This document shows positions 14,378 to 20,751 of a stretch of DNA of 22,789 nt, piece by piece. The first letter of the stretch is position 1; the number at the start of each line of letters is the position of its first letter. The stretch covers positions 1-22,789 of the forward strand of contig JAJZWW010000006.1 in assembly GCA_021846485.1 (NCBI GenBank). Reading direction: 5' to 3'. The notes under the pieces are model-generated. The model did not search any database and was not told the origin of the DNA. It saw nothing but the letters and a program-made list of their open reading frames with translations. The position numbers and the translations under genes are program-made. This DNA comes from Actinomycetes bacterium (GTDB lineage: Bacteria > Actinomycetota > Acidimicrobiia > Acidimicrobiales > Palsa-688).

Positions 14378-16816
14378 TCACGAGCGGCGTCGCCGCGGGT
14401 TGCGCCGCGGGCCGCGGTCGCCCCCGCCACTGCCGCCGCTACCACCACTGCCGCGGCCGCCGGGCGCGGCCGCCTCGGTCGGGCCGAGGTCCCCGAAGGT
14501 GGCGGCCGCCTCGCTCTCCCAGGTGTCCTCGAACGACACGACCTCTCCCGCTGCCGTCCGGTCGCTGCGGCCGTCCCCGCCGCGGTCGGTCTCGCCGGCA
14601 GCGGGAGTGGCCTCGCGTGCGGCCGGGGCGGACCCGCCGGCGTCTTCGCCGAGCAGCGACAGCGACACCTTGCCCTGCGGGTCGATGTCGTCGACGTGGA
14701 CCTCGATCTCGTCGCCGAGGTCGACCACGTCCTCCACCTTGTCGATCCGCTTGCCCCGGCCGAGCTTGGAGATGTGGACCAGGCCGTCGCGGCCGGGGAG
14801 GATGTTGACGAAGGCGCCGAACTTGGTGATGTTGACCACCCTGCCCCGGTAGGTGGCGCCGACCTCGGCCTTGGGCGGGTCGAGGATCAGCTCGATGCGC
14901 CGCCGGGCCTCGGCCACCGCCGTGCCGTCCCGGCCGCCGATGGTGACCGTGCCGACCATGCCGTCGTCGTCCACGTTGATGTCCGCGCCGGTCTCCTGCT
15001 GCAAGGCGTTGATCACCTTTCCCTTGGGGCCGATCACCTCGCCGATCTTGTCGATCGGGATCTCCAGGCTGACGATCTTCGGCGCGGTCTCGGCGACCTC
15101 GGGGCGGGGCTCGGGGATCGCCTCGTGCATGACCTCGAGGATCTTCAGCCGGGCCTCCTTGGCCTGCAGCAGGGCGGCCGCGAGGACCTCCGCGGGCAGC
15201 CCGTCGATCTTGGTGTCGAGCTGCAGGGCGGTGACGAACTCGGCGGTGCCGGCGACCTTGAAGTCCATGTCCCCGAAGGCGTCCTCGGAGCCGAGGATGT
15301 CGGTCAGGGTGATGTAGCGGTCGTCGACCTTCACCAGGCCCATGGCGATGCCCCCTACCGGCGCCTTGATCGGCACGCCGGCATCCATGAGCGACAGGCT
15401 CGAGGCGCACACCGAGGCCATCGAGGTCGAGCCGTTGGAGGCGAGGACCTCCGAGACCAGGCGCAGGGCGTAGGGGAACTCCTCCACCGGCGGGACGACC
15501 GGCAGCAGCGCCCGCTCGGCGAGCAGGCCGTGGCCGATCTCCCTGCGCTTGGGGCTGCCGACCCGGCCGACCTCGCCGTTGGCCGACGGCGGCATGTTGT
15601 AGTGGTGCATGTAGCGCTTCTTGTCGTCGATCCCGACGGTGTCGAGGAGCTGGTCCATGCGGGGCATACCGAGGGTGGTGACGTTGAGCACCTGGGTGTC
15701 ACCCCGCTGGAACAGCCCCGACCCGTGGGCGGTCGGCACGAGGTGCACCCGGGCGGACAGCGGCCGGATGTCAGCCGGGCGCCGGCCGTCCATGCGCTCG
15801 CCGGTCTCGGCGATCCGCTGGCGGACGAGCTTTTTCACCAGCGCCCGCACCGCGGCTTTGACCTCCCCCTCACGGCCGGTGAGCTCGTCGCCGAGCGCGG
15901 CGAGGATCTCCTTGGTGGCCGCGTCGGTGGCCGCGGCCCGCTCGGCCTTGGTGACCACCGCGGTGACCGCCCGCAGGGCGGTGCTGCCGACCTCGGCGAC
16001 CCGGGCGGCCACGTCCTCGCCGTAGTCGCGCTGGGGGGTCCAGGCGAGCGGCGGGCGGGTCCCGGCCTCGGCGACCAGGCGGCGCTGCAGCTCGATCGAC
16101 TCCCGGATCCACGCCTTGGCGGCTTCCAGGCCGTCGGCGATGGCCTCCTCGGTCACCTTCGGGGCGCCCGACTCGTAGAGCGGCCAGGCCGCCTCGGTGC
16201 CGCCCGCCTCGACCATCATGATCGCCACGTCGCCCGAGGGCAGCTGCCGGCCGGCGACGACCAGCTCGAACGCCGAGGCGTCCCCCTCCTGGTAGCTCGG
16301 GTGCGGGAGCCACTCGCCCCCGGCGCTCCAGGCGACGCGTACCGCCCCGATCGGGCCCTCGAAGGGGATCCCCGAGACCATCAGCGCGGCGCTCGCCGCG
16401 TTGATCGCCAGCACGTCGTGAGGGTTCTCCTGGTCTGCCCCGAGGACGGTGATGACCACCTGGGTCTCGTTGCGGTAGCCGTCGGCGAAGCTCGGTCGCA
16501 GCGGCCGGTCGATCAGCCGAGCGGTGAGGATCGCCGAGTCGCTCGGGCGTCCCTCCCGGCGGAAGAACGACCCGGGGATCTTCCCCGCGGCGTACATCCG
16601 CTCCTCGACGTCGACGGTGAGCGGGAAGAAGTCGATCCCCTCCCGCACGCCGGTGGAGGCGTTGGCAGTGGCGAGGACCATGGTGTCGCCGAGCCGGGCG
16701 ACTACCGCCCCCTGGCTCTGGTGGGCGAGGAGCCCGGTCTCGAACGAGAGGGTCTTGTCGGTCCCGGCTACGGGCGCCGAGACGGTGGTGGGTTGGGCAG
16801 CAGTGGTACCCGGCAC
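14378..16816 (-). CDS. pnp: Polynucleotide phosphorylase
   Basis: PNPase is a phosphate-dependent 3'-5' exonuclease of mRNA decay, trimeric and cytosolic. From GTG 16816 it has 812 residues. Both RNase PH-like domains are present: the first with IDFFPLTVDVEERMYAAGKI and FFRREGRPSD, the second with QRGDTQVLNVTTLG and GNMPPSANGEVG-like sequence (MPPSANGEVGRVG). A KH domain (KIGEVIGPKGKVINALQQET) and an S1 domain (YRGRVVNITKFGAFVNILPG) follow, then a low-complexity acidic and Gly/Arg-rich tail of about 85 residues. The start is fixed by AAAGGAG ending seven bases before GTG 16816. The frame is open further upstream without family sequence. A perfect hairpin separates it from rpsO. Confidence 0.96.
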   Translation of the reverse strand: MPGTTAAQPTTVSAPVAGTDKTLSFETGLLAHQSQGAVVARLGDTMVLATANASTGVREGIDFFPLTVDVEERMYAAGKIPGSFFRREGRPSDSAILTARLIDRPLRPSFADGYRNETQVVITVLGADQENPHDVLAINAASAALMVSGIPFEGPIGAVRVAWSAGGEWLPHPSYQEGDASAFELVVAGRQLPSGDVAIMMVEAGGTEAAWPLYESGAPKVTEEAIADGLEAAKAWIRESIELQRRLVAEAGTRPPLAWTPQRDYGEDVAARVAEVGSTALRAVTAVVTKAERAAATDAATKEILAALGDELTGREGEVKAAVRALVKKLVRQRIAETGERMDGRRPADIRPLSARVHLVPTAHGSGLFQRGDTQVLNVTTLGMPRMDQLLDTVGIDDKKRYMHHYNMPPSANGEVGRVGSPKRREIGHGLLAERALLPVVPPVEEFPYALRLVSEVLASNGSTSMASVCASSLSLMDAGVPIKAPVGGIAMGLVKVDDRYITLTDILGSEDAFGDMDFKVAGTAEFVTALQLDTKIDGLPAEVLAAALLQAKEARLKILEVMHEAIPEPRPEVAETAPKIVSLEIPIDKIGEVIGPKGKVINALQQETGADINVDDDGMVGTVTIGGRDGTAVAEARRRIELILDPPKAEVGATYRGRVVNITKFGAFVNILPGRDGLVHISKLGRGKRIDKVEDVVDLGDEIEVHVDDIDPQGKVSLSLLGEDAGGSAPAAREATPAAGETDRGGDGRSDRTAAGEVVSFEDTWESEAAATFGDLGPTEAAAPGGRGSGGSGGSGGGDRGPRRNPRRRRS

Positions 16817-16985
16817 GGGCACACTCCTTTCGTGCCCGGCCACGGGCCGGGCTTCGGGAGCGGCCCGGCCAGTTCCCAGTCGGCGAGCCCCCGGCGGACC
16901 TGGGGATCCTCGACTGGCAGCTGACTCGTGGCCGCTCGGTGGTGGTTGGTCGCTCCCCCGCCGGCGGCCGGCCGGAGAACGCAAA

Positions 16986-17010
16986 GAGGCGGCCCGCAGC
17001 GGGCCGCCTC
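16986..17010 (-). terminator. Hairpin between rpsO and pnp, terminator- or processing-like
   Basis: GAGGCGGCCC (16986-16995) pairs perfectly with GGGCCGCCTC (17001-17010) over a 5-base loop. On the minus strand the stem lies five bases after the rpsO stop and is followed by only a short CTTTG, so termination would be partial. In many bacteria rpsO and pnp are separated by an attenuating or RNase-cleaved hairpin, which fits this position. Confidence 0.7.
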
Positions 17011-17014
17011 ACCG

Positions 17015-17272
17015 TCAGCGCCTCAGGCCGAGCCTGGCGATCAGCTGGCGGTAACGCTCCACGTCGTTGTCCTGGACGTAGTCCAAGAGGCGCCGGCGGC
17101 GGCCGATGAGCTTCATCAGCCCCCTCCGGGTGTGATGGTCGCCCTTGTGGAGCTTCAGGTGCTCGGTCAGGTGGGCGATCCGCTCACTCAGGATGGCGAC
17201 CTGCACCTCCGGGGAGCCGGTGTCGGTCTCGTGGAGCCGGTAGGTCGCGATCGTGGCGGCTTTGTCAGGCAT
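17015..17272 (-). CDS. rpsO: 30S ribosomal protein S15
   Basis: S15 binds 16S rRNA early in assembly of the small subunit platform. The 85-residue protein from ATG 17272 contains the family signature: GSPEVQVAILSERIAHLTEH, HKGDHHTRRGLMKLIGRRRR, then LLDYVQDNDVERYRQLIARL and a GLRR end. The length is close to the usual 89. The open frame continues far upstream, but only the ATG 17272 start gives the family N-terminus (PDKAATIATYRLHETDTG); a GAGGAAAG about a dozen bases before it is a possible distant ribosome binding site. It is transcribed toward pnp, with a hairpin between, and is divergent from arfB. Confidence 0.97.
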   Translation of the reverse strand: MPDKAATIATYRLHETDTGSPEVQVAILSERIAHLTEHLKLHKGDHHTRRGLMKLIGRRRRLLDYVQDNDVERYRQLIARLGLRR

Positions 17273-17386
17273 GCAGCAGCTGTTCTTTCCTCGGGCGGGG
17301 CCCTCTCGGGCCTGGGGCCGGTCCGCCGTCGGGGCTGTCGGGACGCGCCACGCCCACGGACCTGCCCACCAGCGTAGCATCCGGGG

Positions 17387-17812
17387 GTGACAGGAGCCGA
17401 CGAGCTGCAGGTCGCACCTGGGGTGGTGGTCCCCGGGAGCGAGCTGAGCTGGAGGTTCTCGGCTTCGGGGGGTCCCGGCGGCCAGCACGTCAACACCTCC
17501 AACACCCGCGCCGAGGTGGTCTGGGACGTCGCCTCCTCCCCCAGCCTGCCCGATGACCTCCGGGAGCGGCTCACCGCCCGGCTGGGAGCGGTGGTGGCGG
17601 TGGCCGCGTCGGAGCGACGTTCGCAGTCCCGCAACCGCGAGCTGGCCCTCGCCCGCCTCCAGGCCAGGGTCGGGGCAGCGATGGAGGAGCGTCGGCCGCG
17701 GCGGGCGACCCGGCCGACGGCTTCGTCGGCCCGCCGGCGATTGGAGGACAAGCGCCGGCGCTCCGGGCTGAAGCGGGGGCGCCGGGGGGACCCGGGAACC
17801 GGCGAGGACTAG
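17387..17812 (+). CDS. arfB: Alternative ribosome-rescue factor / peptidyl-tRNA hydrolase ArfB
   Basis: ArfB hydrolyses peptidyl-tRNA on ribosomes stalled without a stop codon. The 141-residue protein from GTG 17387 has the catalytic GGQ loop in SASGGPGGQHVNTSNTRAEV (GGQ at 31-33), the release-factor domain (LRERLTARLG, SQSRNRELALARL), and a basic C-terminal tail (RRRLEDKRRRSGLKRGRRG) that enters the empty mRNA channel. It is the only plus-strand gene within the core block, divergent from rpsO with a 114-base gap that must hold both promoters. Length and motifs are normal. Confidence 0.92.
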   Translation: MTGADELQVAPGVVVPGSELSWRFSASGGPGGQHVNTSNTRAEVVWDVASSPSLPDDLRERLTARLGAVVAVAASERRSQSRNRELALARLQARVGAAMEERRPRRATRPTASSARRRLEDKRRRSGLKRGRRGDPGTGED

Positions 17813-17836
17813 GTCAGGACTAGGTCGGAGTAGGTC
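17806..17836. repeat. Three near-identical 10-bp direct repeats at the arfB stop
   Basis: GGACTAGGTC at 17806-17815 and 17817-17826 and GGAGTAGGTC at 17827-17836 form a small tandem array. The first copy contains the arfB TAG stop, so the other copies are probably slippage duplications of the stop region. Confidence 0.7.
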
Positions 17837-18142
17837 CGGGGCGGCGGGCGGGGGCGGTGGGGTGGGACCGGCCGGCGATCCCGGTGTGCTCCTCGTGCTG
17901 TGGGCGCCGTGGGGTGGGGCTACCCGATGAGATTCCGGACCCCGGCCGCGGGACCGCACCGGCGCGCGGGCGGCCCGGTCGGGTCCTCGGGCCCGGCTCA
18001 GTAGCTCTCACAAGACCCGCGTGAAGGCGGTGATCGGCCGTCCGCCCCTACATGGCGCCAAGAGTGGTCACGACGACCTGCTTGCGGATGGCCGGTCGCC
18101 GCCTCCAGAAGGTGGCTTTGCGACAGCTGCTCAGCTCAGGTC
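17813..18142. other. 330-base intergenic region between arfB and ribF
   Basis: The two genes converge here. Apart from the short repeat at the arfB stop I see no gene, tRNA or strong terminator. On the minus strand the stretch from about 18140 to 18048 reads CRKATFWRRRPAIRKQVVVT in the frame that would follow the ribF region; it could be a scrap of a former gene, but no family is recognised. Confidence 0.4.
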
Positions 18143-19120
18143 TCAGGTCGGCGGCGCGGCGGGTGCGGGCACGGCGAGCAGGCCGCGGGTCGCCTCGACG
18201 TCGGCGCGCATCTGGGCGACGAGCGCGTCGACGGCGTCGAAGCGGGCCTGGCCCCGCTGGCGGGCCACGAGCTCGACCCGGGCGTGCTGAGCGTAGAGGT
18301 CGCCGGCGAAGTCGAGCAGGTAGGCCTCGACGAGCTGCGGTGCGCCGTCGGCGTAGAAGGTGGGCCGCCGGCCGACCGACACGCACGCCGCCCGGGCGGC
18401 CCCGTCGGGTCCGCGGTACCAGCCGGCGTAGACCCCGTCGGCGGGCAGGGCGAGCTCGGCGGGGACGGCGAGATTGGCGGTCGGGAACCCGAGCTCCCGG
18501 CCGCGGCCGTCGCCGCGGCCGACCACGCCGCGCACCTCGTGGTGCCGCCCGAGCAGCGCGGCTGCCTCGTCGACCCGGCCGGCGGAGATCAGCTCGCGGA
18601 TCCGGGTGGACGACACCGCGGTGCCGCCGTCGGCGACCAGGTCCAAGCCGATCACCCCGAAGCCCGACCGGGCGCCGAGGTCGCGCAGCAGCCCGACGTC
18701 GCCGCGCCGTCCCCGCCCGAAGTGGAAGTCCCGGCCGACGACCACCGCCCGGGTGCGCAGCAGCCCCACGAGGACCTCGGCGACGAAGTCCTCCGGCTCC
18801 TCGGCGGCCCGCCGGCGGTCGAAGTGCACTACGACGGTGACGTCCACGCCGGTGTCGGCGAGCAGCTCGAGCTTCTGGTCGAGGTCGGTGAGCAGCCGGG
18901 GCGCCGACTCGGGGCGGACGACGGTCGCCGGGTGGCGGTCGAAGGTGACCACCGCCGAGGCACAACCCAGCCGGGCGGCCTCCTCCCGGGTGCGGGCAAT
19001 GAGCGCCCGATGGCCGAGGTGGACCCCGTCGTAGGCCCCGATGCTCGTCGCCGCTCCCCGGGCCAGCACCGCGGGGGCAGCGACGGTGGGGTCCAGGTCG
19101 ACGAGCTCGATGACCTCCAC
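18143..19120 (-). CDS. ribF: Bifunctional riboflavin kinase / FAD synthetase
   Basis: RibF phosphorylates riboflavin to FMN and adenylates FMN to FAD. The 325-residue protein from GTG 19120 has the FAD-synthetase nucleotidyltransferase motif IGAYDGVHLGHRALIARTRE (Tyr in place of the usual Phe before DGVHLGH), VVTFDRHPATVV, VVGRDFHFGRGRRGD and the SSTRIRELI motif. The C-terminal kinase domain follows with VRGVVGRGDGRGRELGFPTA, PADGVYAGW and FAGDLYAQHARVEL. It starts 11 bases after the truB stop in the same direction. The last dozen residues (PAPAAPPT) are low complexity. This is the standard place for ribF, after truB. No FMN riboswitch is visible. Confidence 0.95.
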   Translation of the reverse strand: MEVIELVDLDPTVAAPAVLARGAATSIGAYDGVHLGHRALIARTREEAARLGCASAVVTFDRHPATVVRPESAPRLLTDLDQKLELLADTGVDVTVVVHFDRRRAAEEPEDFVAEVLVGLLRTRAVVVGRDFHFGRGRRGDVGLLRDLGARSGFGVIGLDLVADGGTAVSSTRIRELISAGRVDEAAALLGRHHEVRGVVGRGDGRGRELGFPTANLAVPAELALPADGVYAGWYRGPDGAARAACVSVGRRPTFYADGAPQLVEAYLLDFAGDLYAQHARVELVARQRGQARFDAVDALVAQMRADVEATRGLLAVPAPAAPPT

Positions 19121-19131
19121 GACCGGCGAGA

Positions 19132-20052
19132 CTACCGGCCTCCACCGGGCTCACCGCCGGCGAGCACCGTCGCCGGCTTCGCCCGGCCCGGCCCGTGGTC
19201 CTCGTAGACCGCGAGCAGCTCTCCCGAGCGGTCGAGGACCGCCCAGGGTCCTGGGCCGCTCCCCGCCAGGGCGGCGGCGTCGAGCACCCGGCCGTGGGTC
19301 ACCGCCTCCCCCACCTCGGAGTCGGCGACGACGGTGGTCATGCCCGGCAGGCAGGCGGCGGGAGGTCGCAGGTGCGCGGGCCCGACGCGGTCGAGCCCGA
19401 CTGCGTCGGCGTCGGTGAAGGGCCCGACCGCCGTCCGCCGCAGGGCTCGCAGATGGGCTCCGCCGCCGAGCTGCTCGCCGAGGTCGGCCGCGAGGCTGCG
19501 AACGTAGGTGCCCGACGAGCAGGTCACGTCGAGGGCAAGGACCGGGCCGCCGCCGTGGGGGTCGGCCGACCTCCCGGGCGGCAGGGACAGCTCGAAGCGC
19601 TCGACGGTCACCCGCCGGGGGGCGCGCTCGACCTCGATCCCCTCGCGGGCCAGCTGGTGGAGGCGCCGGCCGCCGACCTTCAGCGCGGAGACCATCGGGG
19701 GCACCTGGTCGATCTCCCCGGTGAGCGACGCCGCGGCCACCCGGGCCTCCTCCAGGGTCACCCGGGCCATGTCCCACCGACCGGTCACCTCCCCCGAGGA
19801 GTCCAGCGTGGAGGTCGCCACGCCGAGCACGACCTCGCCGGTGTAGCGCTTGGGCAGCCCGGTGAGCCAGCGCAGGAGGCGGGTGGCCCGGCCGAGGCCG
19901 ACGAGCAGCACCCCGGTGGCGTCGGGGTCGAGGGTGCCGGCGTGCCCGACGCGCCTCTGGCCGAAGACCCTCCGGCAGCGGGCGACGACGTCGTGGCTGG
20001 TCATTCCCGCAGGCTTGTCGACCACCAGCAGGCCGTCGACCGGGACGCTCAC
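19132..20052 (-). CDS. truB: tRNA pseudouridine-55 synthase
   Basis: TruB makes the universal pseudouridine 55 in the tRNA T loop. The 306-residue protein from GTG 20052 opens with VDGLLVVDKPAGMTSHDVVA, and the catalytic aspartate is D42 in VGHAGTLDPDATGVLLVGLG. Further family motifs are KRYTGEVVLGVATSTLD, QVPPMVSALKVGGRRLHQLA, ARE-GIEV, and CSSGTYVRSLAADLGEQLGG. A PUA-like C-terminal part follows (GRVLDAAALAGSGPGPWAVL). The GTG overlaps the rbfA stop (20049-20052). The length is normal. Confidence 0.96.
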   Translation of the reverse strand: MSVPVDGLLVVDKPAGMTSHDVVARCRRVFGQRRVGHAGTLDPDATGVLLVGLGRATRLLRWLTGLPKRYTGEVVLGVATSTLDSSGEVTGRWDMARVTLEEARVAAASLTGEIDQVPPMVSALKVGGRRLHQLAREGIEVERAPRRVTVERFELSLPPGRSADPHGGGPVLALDVTCSSGTYVRSLAADLGEQLGGGAHLRALRRTAVGPFTDADAVGLDRVGPAHLRPPAACLPGMTTVVADSEVGEAVTHGRVLDAAALAGSGPGPWAVLDRSGELLAVYEDHGPGRAKPATVLAGGEPGGGR

Positions 20053-20450
20053 TCCCCGCCTCCTTCGCGCCGGTGGATCTCCCGGAGGATCTCCTCGACG
20101 CGCTCGCCACTGGCGACGGCCGGGTCGGCGGCGAAGCGCAGCCGCGGGGTCCGCTTCAGCCGTACCTGGCGCCCGACCGCGGCCTGGAGCGCGACCCGAG
20201 CCTCGCCGAGGCCCTCGGCCGCCTCGTCACCGAGCGTGGCGAACAGCACGGTCGCCTGGTGGAGGTCGGGGTCGGCCTGCACCGCGGTGACGGTGAGCAG
20301 CACGAGGCGGGCATCGGTGTCAGCAAGGCGTTCGATCTCCTCGGCGAGCACCTCCCGGAGGACCTCGTTGACCCGAGCCGAGCGCGGGTAGCGCCGGGAG
20401 GAGCCGGCGCCGGCTCGCCGTGCGCTGTCGCGCCGGCGGGCGGGGCTCAC
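20049..20450 (-). CDS. rbfA: 30S ribosome-binding factor RbfA
   Basis: RbfA assists late maturation of 16S rRNA and cold adaptation. From GTG 20450 it has 133 residues: a basic N-terminus, then RSARVNEVLREVLAEEIERL, the KH-like core (LVLLTVTAVQADPDLHQATV) and LKRTPRLRFAADPAVASGER with VEEILREIHRREG. The GTG overlaps the stop of the DUF503 gene by four bases, and its own stop overlaps the truB start, so three genes are tightly coupled. The first 22 residues (SPARRRDSARRAGAGSSRR) are an extension compared with short RbfA proteins but common in actinobacteria. Confidence 0.92.
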   Translation of the reverse strand: MSPARRRDSARRAGAGSSRRYPRSARVNEVLREVLAEEIERLADTDARLVLLTVTAVQADPDLHQATVLFATLGDEAAEGLGEARVALQAAVGRQVRLKRTPRLRFAADPAVASGERVEEILREIHRREGGGE

Positions 20451-20743
20451 CGCTCCTCCGGGTCGAGCCAGTCCCGCCGGCAGGAGACGACCTCCACCTC
20501 GGGAAAGGACCACACGAAGCGCTCGACGGCGTCGAGGACCTCCTCGACCCGCGTGACCGAGGAGGAGACCGTCGCCACCCCGAGGGTGGCCCGCTGCCAG
20601 AGGTCCTGGTGGTCGACCTCGGCGGCGGCCACCGAGAAGCGCCGCCGGCAACCTTCGAGGATCGGGGTGACCACCGCCCGCTTCTCCTTGAGCGAGCGGG
20701 CCTGGGGGAGGTGGAGGGTGACGCTGAGCGCGGCGACGTGCAC
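20447..20743 (-). CDS. DUF503 family protein (YlxP-like)
   Basis: A 98-residue protein from GTG 20743, which lies eight bases after the infB stop with GGGGAG just upstream. VHVAALSVTLHLPQARSLKE, KRAVVTPILEGCRRRFSVAA and AEVDHQDLWQRATLGVATVS are the conserved parts of DUF503, found between infB and rbfA in many Gram-positives. It is a small ferredoxin-like fold of unproven function, presumably connected with ribosome assembly by its position. The frame is open upstream into infB, but only GTG 20743 gives the family start. Confidence 0.9.
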   Translation of the reverse strand: MHVAALSVTLHLPQARSLKEKRAVVTPILEGCRRRFSVAAAEVDHQDLWQRATLGVATVSSSVTRVEEVLDAVERFVWSFPEVEVVSCRRDWLDPEER

Positions 20744-20751
20744 GAGCTCCC

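Noticed and set aside
14099..16924. 941-codon open frame on the plus strand opposite pnp and the M16 peptidase gene
   Set aside because: No family motif; both genes on the other strand are intact with all expected motifs. Low stop-codon density in GC-rich DNA explains it.
16817..16984. N-terminal extension of PNPase upstream of GTG 16816
   Set aside because: The extension is Arg/Pro/Gly-rich without family similarity, and AAAGGAG lies at the right distance before GTG 16816.
18048..18142. Possible transposase C-terminal scrap after ribF
   Set aside because: The short basic peptide resembles nothing I can name, and no inverted repeats or target duplications were seen around it.
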